In this document: one piece after another, positions 1 to 6,925 of the stretch
Layout of the letters: every line of letters starts with the position of its first letter
Numbering within the stretch: position 1 is the first letter of the stretch
Assembly: GCA_946496115.1 (NCBI GenBank)
Contig: CAMMFK010000057.1
Coordinates: 1 to 8,138 of the forward strand
Origin: an uncultured Clostridium sp.
Lineage (GTDB): Bacteria > Bacillota > Clostridia > TANB77 > CAG-508
DNA length: 8,138 nt
Direction: 5' to 3'
Program-made: the position numbers and the translations under genes
The notes under the pieces: model-generated
Told to the model about the DNA's origin: nothing
Seen by the model: only the letters and a program-made list of their open reading frames with translations
Databases searched by the model: none

Positions 1-2
1 TT

Positions 3-296
3 TTCTTATCATACGATAAAATATTAAAGAAATTACATCTACTTGGATTAACTACTAAACAAGGTAAAGAAATAACAGAATTAGATTTAAGAAAAGCAAT
101 AGATGTTATGTTAGAAAAACATCCAACTTGTAGATGGAGAAGTGAGAAAATAAGAAGCAGAAAATATTTTATTTTGATAGAAGGATATTACTGGTTATTA
201 AATGTGTATTTTCAAAAAGAAAAAGCATTAATTGATGCAGATATAAATTTTTTTGAAGATAGAATAAAACTATATGAAGAATTATTAAAAGTATAA
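3..296 (+). CDS. Small helical protein of unknown function, 5' end cut off by the window edge
   Basis: The frame is open from the first bases of the window to a TAA at 294-296, giving 97 residues. The first ATG (position 108) lies inside what looks like continuous protein, so I read this as the 3' part of a longer gene, not a 62-residue one. The visible part is rich in Lys, Glu, Ile and Leu and predicted mostly helical. It has an L-R-K-A-I stretch (codons from 87), then a basic segment, then G-x2-W-L-x4-F-x-K and a charged helical tail. The same order of landmarks appears in the next gene, so the two are probably diverged copies. No catalytic motif, signal peptide or membrane segment is visible. 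I do not recognise the family. A winged-helix DNA-binding fold is possible but unproven. The gap to the next gene is 27 bases, which suggests one transcript. Confidence 0.6.
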   Translation, partial: FLSYDKILKKLHLLGLTTKQGKEITELDLRKAIDVMLEKHPTCRWRSEKIRSRKYFILIEGYYWLLNVYFQKEKALIDADINFFEDRIKLYEELLKV

Positions 297-323
297 GACA
301 ATAAAAGTTGGTGGAATGAAAAT

Positions 324-590
324 ATGGAGATAAAACAACTATGTAAATATTTTGATAGAAAAGAAATTACTATTAGAAAAGCGATTAATAAAATGTGTGA
401 TAACGGATTGGGAAAATATAAATTTTTAATTAATGGAAAAGTTGTTATTTCTAGTAAGGGTGTTGAATGGTTATGTAAAAATGTTTTTAAGAAAAAGTAT
501 TTAGAGTTATTAGAAAAATATAAAATGAAGCTAACAGAGTTGTATATAGAAAAAGGATATATTTATGATGAATTTTTTGGGAAAAATTAA
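324..590 (+). CDS. Small basic protein with possible helix-turn-helix N-terminus, unknown function
   Basis: This encodes 88 residues starting at ATG 324, with a modest GGTGG ribosome-binding site at 310-314 about nine bases upstream. Residues 3-24 (I-K-Q-L-C ... R-K-A-I-N-K-M) read like the paired helices of a winged helix-turn-helix. Next come a short glycine-containing beta-like stretch (38-46) and a helical C-terminal half (47-80) rich in Lys, Leu, Glu and Tyr. Landmarks R18-K-A-I21 and G46-x2-W49-L50-x4-F55-x-K57 match the upstream partial gene at nearly the same spacing (28 versus 31 residues between the two motifs), which supports tandem duplication. It may be a DNA-binding or regulatory protein of a mobile element, but this is inference only. 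It is not a clear restriction-modification controller protein: those are usually Xre-like, and I see no such signature. No convincing terminator follows. Confidence 0.65.
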   Translation: MEIKQLCKYFDRKEITIRKAINKMCDNGLGKYKFLINGKVVISSKGVEWLCKNVFKKKYLELLEKYKMKLTELYIEKGYIYDEFFGKN

Positions 591-613
591 AAAGAATATG
601 GAGAAAGAAAAAA

Positions 614-622
614 TGTTATAAT
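614..622 (+). promoter_or_regulatory. Extended -10 promoter for the restriction-modification operon
   Basis: The sequence TGTTATAAT matches the extended -10 consensus TGnTATAAT exactly, with the -10 hexamer TATAAT at 617-622. No good -35 lies 16-18 bases upstream, as is common for extended -10 promoters. It sits 73 bases before the methyltransferase start and leaves a leader of about 65 bases. A ten-base arm over the -10 (616-625) is repeated inverted at 662-671, which could be an operator. In such AT-rich DNA it could also be chance. Confidence 0.55.
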
Positions 623-694
623 TTGTTGTTTAAAATTGAATTTTATGATAAGATAAGAGTGCAAATTATAAAATAAAACATCGGAGGTAAATAA

Positions 695-1780
695 ATGAAA
701 GAAAATAATATAGATGAATTTATAAATAAAATAATTAATGGTGATTGCATAGAAGAAATGAAAAAAATTCCAGAAGAAAGTGTAGATTTAATATTTGCAG
801 ATCCACCATATTTTATGCAAACAGAAGGAATATTACATAGAGTAGATGGATCAAAATTTGCAGGGGTAGAAGATGCGTGGGATAAATTTTCAGATTATAC
901 AGATTATGATAAATTTACAACAGAATGGTTGAAAGAATGCAAAAGAGTAATGAAAAAAGATGCTTCTATATGGGTTATTGGATCTTTTCAAAATATATAT
1001 AGATTAGGGTATATAATGCAAAATATGGGATTTTGGATTTTAAATGATGTTATTTGGTCAAAGCCAAATGCAGTTCCTAACTTTGGAGGAACAAGATTCC
1101 AAAATTCACATGAGACGTTATTATGGTGTACCAAAAGTAAAAATGCAAAATATACATTTAATTATAAGACAATGAAATATTTAAATAATGGTAAACAAGA
1201 AAAGAGTGTATGGGATATAGGAATATGTATAGGTAATGAAAGACTAAAGGATGAAGATGGACAAAAAATTCATTCAACCCAAAAACCAGAAAAGTTATTA
1301 TACAAAGTTATAGTATCTTCTTCAAAACCAGGAGATTTAGTTCTTGATCCATTTTTTGGTACAGGTACCACAGGTGCAGTAGCAAAATCAACAGGAAGAA
1401 ATTATATAGGAATAGAAAGAGAAGAAAAATATATTAAAGTAGCACAAGAAAGAATCGATAAAATTAGAATTGAGCATAACGATGTAAATGATTTGAAATT
1501 AGAAGTAAAACCACCAAAGGTACCAATGGATAAATTAATAAAATTTAACTATTTACACCCGGGACAAGAAATATATAACAAATCAAAAGAAAAAATTGGA
1601 ATTATTGAAAGTAATGGATATATAAATGATGGAGAAGATATTTTATCTATTCATAAAATGTCGGCCAAACATTTAGGATTAACAAACAACAATGGATGGG
1701 ATTACTTTTGGGTAAAAAATAATAATAAATTTGTTGAACTTAATTCTTTAAGATATGAATTTAAAAAGAATGAATTATAG
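695..1780 (+). CDS. HinfI/CcrM-type DNA adenine methyltransferase (expected site GANTC)
   Basis: This 361-residue protein should transfer a methyl group from S-adenosylmethionine to the N6 of adenine, protecting host DNA from the enzyme encoded next. The catalytic motif DPPY is at residues 36-39, before the AdoMet-binding motif D218-P-F-F-G-T-G224, which is the order of beta-class amino-methyltransferases. The stretches around FADPPYFMQTEG, the W-V-I-G-S-F-Q-N-I-Y block and H-S-T-Q-K-P-E closely match my memory of M.HinfI (about 359 residues) and CcrM, both GANTC enzymes. The C-terminal part (about 286-350, including H288-P-G-Q and N-N-N-G334-W335-D-Y-F) looks like the RAMA domain found at the end of these enzymes. 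The length is normal and nothing is truncated. The start is fixed by GGAGG at 683-687, seven bases upstream. The stop overlaps the ribosome-binding site of the endonuclease gene, so the two are one operon. GANTC specificity is inferred from family similarity. Confidence 0.93.
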   Translation: MKENNIDEFINKIINGDCIEEMKKIPEESVDLIFADPPYFMQTEGILHRVDGSKFAGVEDAWDKFSDYTDYDKFTTEWLKECKRVMKKDASIWVIGSFQNIYRLGYIMQNMGFWILNDVIWSKPNAVPNFGGTRFQNSHETLLWCTKSKNAKYTFNYKTMKYLNNGKQEKSVWDIGICIGNERLKDEDGQKIHSTQKPEKLLYKVIVSSSKPGDLVLDPFFGTGTTGAVAKSTGRNYIGIEREEKYIKVAQERIDKIRIEHNDVNDLKLEVKPPKVPMDKLIKFNYLHPGQEIYNKSKEKIGIIESNGYINDGEDILSIHKMSAKHLGLTNNNGWDYFWVKNNNKFVELNSLRYEFKKNEL

Positions 1781-1789
1781 GAGGATGTT

Positions 1790-2671
1790 ATGGAAGAAAA
1801 TGTTTTAGATAAAGTAATGAAGAAATCGATTGAAATAATGATATCAAATGCAGGTAGTGATAAAAAAATAAATAAGTTGAAAAAGAAGCATGAAAAGAAA
1901 ATACATTTTATTCCAATAAAATATAGAGTATTTGGTGGTATTATGCAATCTATGAACATCCAGTTTGGTAATTTTATTGAAGAAGCAATTCATCAAATTT
2001 TATTGGTCAATGACAATAATAAAATAATAGAAGAATATTCAGGAAAAAGATCTAATAAGTTTTGTATTAGTAAAAAAACTGAGACTTTAATTGATCAATA
2101 TATTACAGATTGTGAAACGAATACATATACAGAGGAAGAACAAAAAATAAATTATGATAATTTACTAGAGATGATTACTGAAAACGAAAGAGATGAAACT
2201 TTAGAAACAATCAATTTTAGACATGATGTTGATGTATTATTTAAAGATAATGCATCTGGAATTACATATTATGTGGAAATAAAATATAATGATGATCATG
2301 ATACAGGAAAATTTATTGATATAAATAGGAAACTGCTAAAGACATATGCCTATCTTGTTAGAGAATTGAAAATATATGATAAAAATAAATTTAGACCGAT
2401 GCTCTTTTATTTTACAAATAAAAGAATGAAAGGGAATATATATATTCCAGAAAATGAAATTTATAGAGGCAGTAGATTTTTTGATAAGTACACAACAATA
2501 AAATATTCTGATTTAGAAAATTATATGTTAAATATAAGTGAGAATGAAGAAACAATAAAGCAATTTAATGATATGTACAATAAGATTGTTAATGAAAATG
2601 TATATAGCTATGATGAAAATATAGATATTACTTGTGTAAAAGAAGAAAGCGAAGATTATAAATATGAGTAG
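1790..2671 (+). CDS. HinfI-family type II restriction endonuclease
   Basis: This 293-residue protein is the likely cutting partner of the methyltransferase just upstream, expected to cleave unmethylated GANTC. The catalytic PD-(D/E)XK pattern is visible: D146-V-D148 in a beta strand, then E163-I-K165 in the next strand (Y-Y-V-E-I-K), which would bind the metal ion. An N-terminal block at about 39-65 (H-F-I-P-I-K-Y-R, then G-G-I-M-Q-S-M and F-G-N-F-I-E-E) resembles the conserved block of HinfI-type enzymes as I remember them. R.HinfI itself is, as I recall, somewhat shorter (about 262 residues). The gene starts five bases after an AGGAGG site (1779-1784) that overlaps the methyltransferase stop, implying coupled translation. 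The order methylase first, nuclease second would let protection build up before cutting. The assignment rests on the motif plus the partner gene; a direct alignment was not possible here. Confidence 0.85.
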   Translation: MEENVLDKVMKKSIEIMISNAGSDKKINKLKKKHEKKIHFIPIKYRVFGGIMQSMNIQFGNFIEEAIHQILLVNDNNKIIEEYSGKRSNKFCISKKTETLIDQYITDCETNTYTEEEQKINYDNLLEMITENERDETLETINFRHDVDVLFKDNASGITYYVEIKYNDDHDTGKFIDINRKLLKTYAYLVRELKIYDKNKFRPMLFYFTNKRMKGNIYIPENEIYRGSRFFDKYTTIKYSDLENYMLNISENEETIKQFNDMYNKIVNENVYSYDENIDITCVKEESEDYKYE

Positions 2672-2694
2672 TAATATATAGCTATGAAAATTAA

Positions 2695-2868
2695 ATGTTT
2701 AATTTGTATATAATTGAATCGAGAAGTGTGTATGATTTGGCTACTTGCAAACGTGAAGCATGTTATACTAATTGTAAAAATTATTATTCACGTATAGGAG
2801 CCAAGGATTTTAGCAAGATAGTTAAGATTTTAGATAATGCTACAGAAGTTAAATGCAATGACAATTAA
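2695..2868 (+). CDS. Short Cys-rich ORF (57 residues), unknown function
   Basis: This ORF runs from ATG 2695 to TAA 2866-2868, 23 bases after the endonuclease stop and before the shared terminator, so it would be read with the R-M genes. The product has four cysteines, three clustered as C-x5-C-x3-C near residues 18-27 and one near the end, which could bind a metal. The rest (from A-K-D-F-S-K-I-V-K-I-L) looks like an amphipathic helix, so the reading is protein-like. No ribosome-binding site is visible and a stop lies one codon before the ATG, so the start is doubtful; GTG at codon 12 is an alternative. It uses CGT twice and GCC and AGC codons, unlike the AGA-dominated neighbours, which hints at a different origin or a gene remnant. 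I do not recognise it. Confidence 0.4.
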   Translation: MFNLYIIESRSVYDLATCKREACYTNCKNYYSRIGAKDFSKIVKILDNATEVKCNDN

Positions 2869-2884
2869 TATGAAGTAACGAAAG

Positions 2885-2933
2885 AAAAGCAAAATAATAT
2901 GTAAATAAGTTTACAGAATTATTTTGCTTTTTT
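2885..2933 (+). terminator. Long hairpin terminator closing the R-M unit
   Basis: The arms AAAAGCAAAATAAT (2885-2898) and ATTATTTTGCTTTT (2918-2931) are perfectly complementary over 14 bases. Inside them TGTAAA (2900-2905) pairs with TTTACA (2910-2915) around a four-base loop, so the whole forms one long hairpin with a small interior bulge. The 3' arm ends in a run of six T. It separates the R-M genes and the short Cys ORF from the Qat operon. Confidence 0.85.
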
Positions 2934-2950
2934 GATAATATAAGACAAAA

Positions 2951-2984
2951 TTGGACAAATTTTTTAATTCAATTATGGTATATT
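2951..2984 (+). promoter_or_regulatory. Probable promoter of the Qat operon
   Basis: TTGGAC (2951-2956) is a fair -35 box. Seventeen bases later TATGGT (2974-2979) could be the -10, running into TATATT (2979-2984) as an alternative. It lies just after the R-M terminator and about 30-60 bases before the qatA start, where a promoter is needed. No clear operator or riboswitch is seen between it and the AGGGAG ribosome-binding site at 3001-3006. Confidence 0.45.
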
Positions 2985-3012
2985 CCTATATTATGAGAGA
3001 AGGGAGAATGAT

Positions 3013-4851
3013 ATGTGGTTAGATAATGCAAGTAAATTAGATATGCTTTTTTATAAACCGTATGCAGATTTAATAAATGAAATATTAGAAAATAGTAGTT
3101 ACAATCCATTAACTATTGGAATATTTGGCTCATGGGGAGCTGGAAAATCAACATTACTTAATATGATAAAAGATACAATAAAAAATGATGACGTAGAATG
3201 TATAGAGATAAATGCATGGATGTTTGAAGGATATGAAGATGCTAAAATAGCTCTTATGGAAGCACTATTAAAAACACTAGAAAGTAATGAAACGTTTAAG
3301 CAAAAAGCTGGCGCAGAAATAAAAGGACTTTTGAAAAGAGTAAATTGGTTAAAGTTGGGTTCTAAAGCTATATCTTATGGTGCACCATTAATTGCTAGTT
3401 TGGGATTAGGTAATCCGATACCATTATTATTGAATGTGGCAAGTGAAATTACTGGCGATAAAGAAAAATTGGCTAATACAATAAAAAATGCTGCAAATGG
3501 TGTAGAAAATATAAGGGAAAATTATTTAAATGAAGAAGAAAAGAGCACAGTAGAAAATATTAGACAATTTAGAAAAGATTTTCAAGATATGTTAGAAAAA
3601 ACTAAAATTAATAATTTAGTTGTATTAATTGATGATTTGGATAGGTGTAATCCTGATAGAATAATTGAAACATTAGAGGCTATAAAACTTTTTTTATTAG
3701 TGGAAAAAACAACATTTATAATTGCGGCAGATGAAAACGTTATTCAATATTCTATAAAAAAGAGATATCCTAAAGCCAATAATAGTGAACCAGATATTTC
3801 AAAAGAGTATATTGAGAAAATAATACAGCTACCTATATATATTCCAGAATTATCATCAAAAGATATTGAAAATTATTTGATGCTATTGGTAGCTCAAAAA
3901 TATTTAGAAGAAGATTCATTTAAAGAGCTATTAGACATAATATATGAAGATAAAGTACTTATAGATGAAAATAAAATTACATTGAAGAAAATTAATGAAT
4001 TGATAAGTAGAACTTCTCAAAAGTTTAAAGATAAGGAAGAATTTGATAAAGATATAGAGATTATCGAAAACATAAAAAATATAGTCGCAATAACGTTAAA
4101 GGGAAATCCAAGACAAGCAAAAAGATTCTTAAACACTTTTATTATAAAAAAGAAATTAGCAGAATGTTATTATGGAGATGAAATCGATATAAAAATTCTT
4201 GCAAAATTATTAGTTTTACAAAAAATAGATAATAACCGTTTTAAAGAATTGAATGAATGGAATAAAGCATTTAAAACAAAAAATGATATGTTTGCAAGAT
4301 TATTAGAAACTATAGAAAACAATACTATAAAAGATGAATTTCCAAATTGGGATTTCCCACAAATAAGAAAATGGATAGAATGTGAACCTAAAAAAATATA
4401 TACAGAAAGATTAGATAAATATTTCTATTTAACAAGAGAATTACTTAATAATCCAATAATTGATGATAGTTTATTAGATTCTGAATCAAAAGTGATTCTT
4501 GAAAAAATAGGAAAATCTTCAAGACATAATATAAAATCAGTTACAGAAGAAATGAGTCAATTATCAACTGAACAGATAAAATCAATTTTTAATATATTAA
4601 CTTCTGAAATTAGAGAAGGAAAACTAGAATTTTATATTATAAATGGTTTATATGAGAAGTTTGTATCATATAGAAAGTTGATGCTAGAACAGATAATTAA
4701 CGGATCATATAACATAATTCCTCCAGATGTAGTATATTTAGCAAGTATGTACAAATTAGATAAATTATTAATGAAAGATTACTTAAAAAAATTGAAAGAT
4801 GATAATAGAATAAGTGAAGAAATGTATAAAATGGTAGAAGGAGGGAAATAA
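3013..4851 (+). CDS. qatA: QatA: KAP-family P-loop ATPase of the Qat anti-phage system
   Basis: This 612-residue ATPase is the first gene of a four-gene Qat operon. The Walker A motif G39-S-W-G-A-G-K45-S is followed, after a long insert, by Walker B V203-V-L-I-D-D-L-D210 and R-C, the D-D-L-D-R-C signature of KAP NTPases. Later come a sensor-like strand (I-I-A-A-D, near 238) and G364-N-P-R-Q-A-K-R-F-L-N374, also typical of KAP proteins. The N-terminal start, W-L-D-N-A then A-D-L-I, resembles the usual KAP opening, which supports the chosen ATG; AGGGAG lies six bases upstream. Between the Walker motifs a Gly/Pro/Leu-rich stretch (about 119-143) sits where many KAP proteins have membrane helices, but it is only weakly hydrophobic. 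The stop overlaps the qatB start by one base. In Qat, all four genes are known to contribute to phage resistance; the ATPase's exact role there is not established to my knowledge. Confidence 0.93.
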   Translation: MWLDNASKLDMLFYKPYADLINEILENSSYNPLTIGIFGSWGAGKSTLLNMIKDTIKNDDVECIEINAWMFEGYEDAKIALMEALLKTLESNETFKQKAGAEIKGLLKRVNWLKLGSKAISYGAPLIASLGLGNPIPLLLNVASEITGDKEKLANTIKNAANGVENIRENYLNEEEKSTVENIRQFRKDFQDMLEKTKINNLVVLIDDLDRCNPDRIIETLEAIKLFLLVEKTTFIIAADENVIQYSIKKRYPKANNSEPDISKEYIEKIIQLPIYIPELSSKDIENYLMLLVAQKYLEEDSFKELLDIIYEDKVLIDENKITLKKINELISRTSQKFKDKEEFDKDIEIIENIKNIVAITLKGNPRQAKRFLNTFIIKKKLAECYYGDEIDIKILAKLLVLQKIDNNRFKELNEWNKAFKTKNDMFARLLETIENNTIKDEFPNWDFPQIRKWIECEPKKIYTERLDKYFYLTRELLNNPIIDDSLLDSESKVILEKIGKSSRHNIKSVTEEMSQLSTEQIKSIFNILTSEIREGKLEFYIINGLYEKFVSYRKLMLEQIINGSYNIIPPDVVYLASMYKLDKLLMKDYLKKLKDDNRISEEMYKMVEGGK

Positions 4852-5537
4852 TGGGAACATCAAAAAGTTATATTATGCCAACAAAACAACATTGGAGTGA
4901 TGCTAAAAGAGCTGCTACACAGTTATCAAAAGAAAATAGCTTGTCAAATAAAGAAAAGTTAGTAAGTAGATATGCTACTGCAATGAAAAAGGATTATGAA
5001 GGAACAAATACAGATACAATTAAAGCAATAGGACAATTATTAAGATTAAGCCAAAGTATATCTAATAAAGGAATAGCGCAAACATTAAGAGATATAGATA
5101 AAGAATATTTACTAGAAAAAAATCCAGAAGAAATATTAAGTATATTAATTAATGAATATTGTCAACAAGGTGATACAATTAATAACTATATCGAAATGGA
5201 TACTCTTAGTTTAGCATTAAAAGAGTTGAACATAATAACTCTTGAAGATTTAAAGAAAGTACCAGTAGAAATTTTATTAAAGGAAATAATTATAAATTAT
5301 ATAAATCAAAATTTTAAATTTAGATTTGAGGAAAAGATAAGTAAGAAAAATTCTCCAGAAAATACAAATAGAATTATGGAGGAAATGGGAGTTTTAATGA
5401 GAAATAAATTAATAGAAGAGCTGGATATTTCTCAAATAAAAAACGTGAATTTTTCTAATTTAGAAAATGATAAGCTTATACAACAAAAAATAATTGAGGC
5501 TTATGATATATTAAGAAAATTATATGGAGAGGAGTAG
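4851..5537 (+). CDS. qatB: QatB: Qat anti-phage system subunit
   Basis: This 228-residue protein has no enzyme motif I can see. It is identified by its place between qatA and qatC and by its N-terminus Met-Gly-Thr-Ser, which I recall as common in QatB proteins. After a short basic, Ser/Thr-containing leader (1-30), a block at about 37-65 (L-V-S-R-Y-A-T-A-M, then G-T-N) resembles the Y-x-x-G helix region of the family. The remainder is predicted nearly all helical and charged. The ATG overlaps the qatA stop as TAATG, with a strong AGGAGGG at 4839-4845, so translation is coupled. As I recall (not verifiable here), QueC-like defence proteins can attach a deazaguanine group to the N-terminal glycine of a partner. 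Gly2 here would fit QatB as a substrate of the next gene's product. The leader is shorter in Gly than I expect for the family. Confidence 0.82.
   Translation: MGTSKSYIMPTKQHWSDAKRAATQLSKENSLSNKEKLVSRYATAMKKDYEGTNTDTIKAIGQLLRLSQSISNKGIAQTLRDIDKEYLLEKNPEEILSILINEYCQQGDTINNYIEMDTLSLALKELNIITLEDLKKVPVEILLKEIIINYINQNFKFRFEEKISKKNSPENTNRIMEEMGVLMRNKLIEELDISQIKNVNFSNLENDKLIQQKIIEAYDILRKLYGEE
5527..5534 (+). promoter_or_regulatory. Ribosome-binding site that decides the qatC start
   Basis: GAGAGGAG lies seven bases before ATG 5542 and inside the last codons of qatB. An in-frame ATG at 5524 would start qatC six codons earlier, but it overlaps qatB, has no ribosome-binding site of its own and would put this motif inside the gene. 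The 5542 start is therefore preferred. Confidence 0.75.
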
Positions 5538-5541
5538 GCAA

Positions 5542-6924
5542 ATGGAGATATGGATAAATAAAAATAAGGTGCAAGAAGAAAAAAACAAGAAATATAAGAA
5601 TGCTTATGAATTTTCAATCAAAAGGAATGAATATAGTACTATGTATACACACATTGATTATGTGTGGAGACAGTTTGGTATGAAAAAAATAAATGCAATA
5701 TATGAAGATTTATTTATAATAGGAATGTCAGTATTTAGCATAGATAAAAGAATTTCAAGGACTTTGTCAATAGATAATTGGACAAGAACTTTTAATGTTT
5801 CAATTCCAGTATTAGAATTAAACAAATGGGAACAGGTAAGAGAAAAATTGAATGAAACATTAAGATTTCTAACAGGAGATATTTGGAATATTGAATTTAG
5901 AAAAACAGAAGAAATATACATGGATTGCAATAGACAAGTGAATAAAATAAATAGATTAGATAAAAATAATTTTAATGCAGTATCTCTATTTTCGGGAGGT
6001 TTAGATTCTTTTTGTGGTGCAATTAGCTTGATGAGTCAAGGGAAATCTCTGTGTCTAGTTGGACATAATGAATATCCTAAACTAAGAGCAAAGCAAGAAG
6101 AATTGGCTGAGGCAATTAATAAACAATATTCATCACAAAACTGTAAATTTATAAGCTTTTCTGCTAATTCCTATGCACCAATCTGTGAAAATGCTAAATT
6201 AAAAAAAGGAGAAAATACATCTAGAGGGAGATCATTCTTATTTTTATGTATTGCTATTACTATAGCAGGAATTATAGGAGATACAATACCAGTATATATA
6301 CCTGAAAATGGATTTATAGGATTAAACATACCATTAACCAATAGCAGAAAAGGAAGTTGTAGTACTAGAACAACACATCCATACTTTATAAAGAATGTTA
6401 ATGAAATCATAAAAAAAATAGGAATAAAAAATGAAGTTATAAATATATTTGCTTATGAAAGTAAAAGAGAGATTGTTAATAAAGTAATGAACAATAAGGT
6501 ATTTAAACAATATGCAAAATACACAATTTCGTGCTCACATCCATGTATACCAAGATATAATAGGAAAGGAAATAATAAATATCCTATAAATTGTGGATAT
6601 TGTTATCCTTGTTTAATTAGAAAAAGCTCTTTATTAGATATTGACAATTTAGGTGAGACGTATACATATAATAATATTGATTTTGAATTCATAAAGAAAT
6701 TTGAAGACAGTGATATTACAAGTGATACTAGAGCGGTATTAAATACGATATTTAGATATGTAAATATGAATGATGAAGAATTGATAAGATTAATCAAATG
6801 CTCTGGAAAATTAGGAAAAGAAGAAATTGAAAAATTTAAAAATGTATATAAAAGTACAATGGAGGATTTAATTAAATTATTTTCAAAAGATGAAAAAATA
6901 AAGGAATATATAGGAATTAAATAA
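5542..6924 (+). CDS. qatC: QatC: QueC-like PP-loop enzyme of the Qat system
   Basis: This 460-residue protein (counted from ATG 5542) belongs to the adenine-nucleotide alpha-hydrolase (PP-loop) superfamily, like QueC, which makes the nitrile of preQ0 from 7-carboxy-7-deazaguanine using ATP. The PP-loop S151-G-G-L-D-S156 follows beta strand V147-S-L-F. A cysteine set C335, C351, C354 and C357 (with C331 close by), in the form C-G-Y-C-Y-P-C, is the zinc site expected in QueC relatives. The first 140 residues are an extra N-terminal region absent from housekeeping QueC (about 230 residues) and typical of the defence version. The C-terminal ~100 residues are helical. Four bases separate it from qatB and one base from qatD. 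No other queuosine genes are present, so this is not a queuosine pathway copy. It may modify QatB or a nucleobase; the substrate is inferred. Confidence 0.92.
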   Translation: MEIWINKNKVQEEKNKKYKNAYEFSIKRNEYSTMYTHIDYVWRQFGMKKINAIYEDLFIIGMSVFSIDKRISRTLSIDNWTRTFNVSIPVLELNKWEQVREKLNETLRFLTGDIWNIEFRKTEEIYMDCNRQVNKINRLDKNNFNAVSLFSGGLDSFCGAISLMSQGKSLCLVGHNEYPKLRAKQEELAEAINKQYSSQNCKFISFSANSYAPICENAKLKKGENTSRGRSFLFLCIAITIAGIIGDTIPVYIPENGFIGLNIPLTNSRKGSCSTRTTHPYFIKNVNEIIKKIGIKNEVINIFAYESKREIVNKVMNNKVFKQYAKYTISCSHPCIPRYNRKGNNKYPINCGYCYPCLIRKSSLLDIDNLGETYTYNNIDFEFIKKFEDSDITSDTRAVLNTIFRYVNMNDEELIRLIKCSGKLGKEEIEKFKNVYKSTMEDLIKLFSKDEKIKEYIGIK

Positions 6925-6925
6925 T

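Noticed and set aside
571..588. Small inverted repeat at the end of the 88-residue gene as a terminator.
   Set aside because: The stem is only A-T pairs and is not followed by a T run, so it is unlikely to stop transcription.
590..700. Self-control of the R-M promoter through GANTC methylation.
   Set aside because: No GANTC occurs in the promoter or leader; the nearest ones I see are inside the methyltransferase gene (1095-1099 and 1452-1456). The Qat promoter region also has none.
1702..1959. Minus-strand open frames opposite the R-M, qatC and qatD genes (for example 1702-1959, 5658-5930, 6171-6410, 6603-6947, 7057-7356).
   Set aside because: They are antisense to well-supported genes, lack ribosome-binding sites, and have the Ile/Phe/Ser/Leu-heavy composition expected of reversed AT-rich coding DNA.
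2732..2797. A 21-residue very hydrophobic peptide ORF (starting M-I-W-L-L) in another frame inside the Cys-rich ORF, possible toxin-like peptide.
   Set aside because: Its ribosome-binding site is weak, it overlaps a longer protein-like frame, and hydrophobic mini-ORFs are frequent by chance in AT-rich DNA. No antisense RNA partner is evident.
5524..5541. An earlier in-frame start for qatC at 5524.
   Set aside because: It overlaps qatB, has no ribosome-binding site of its own, and the strong GAGAGGAG lies between it and the better-placed ATG at 5542.
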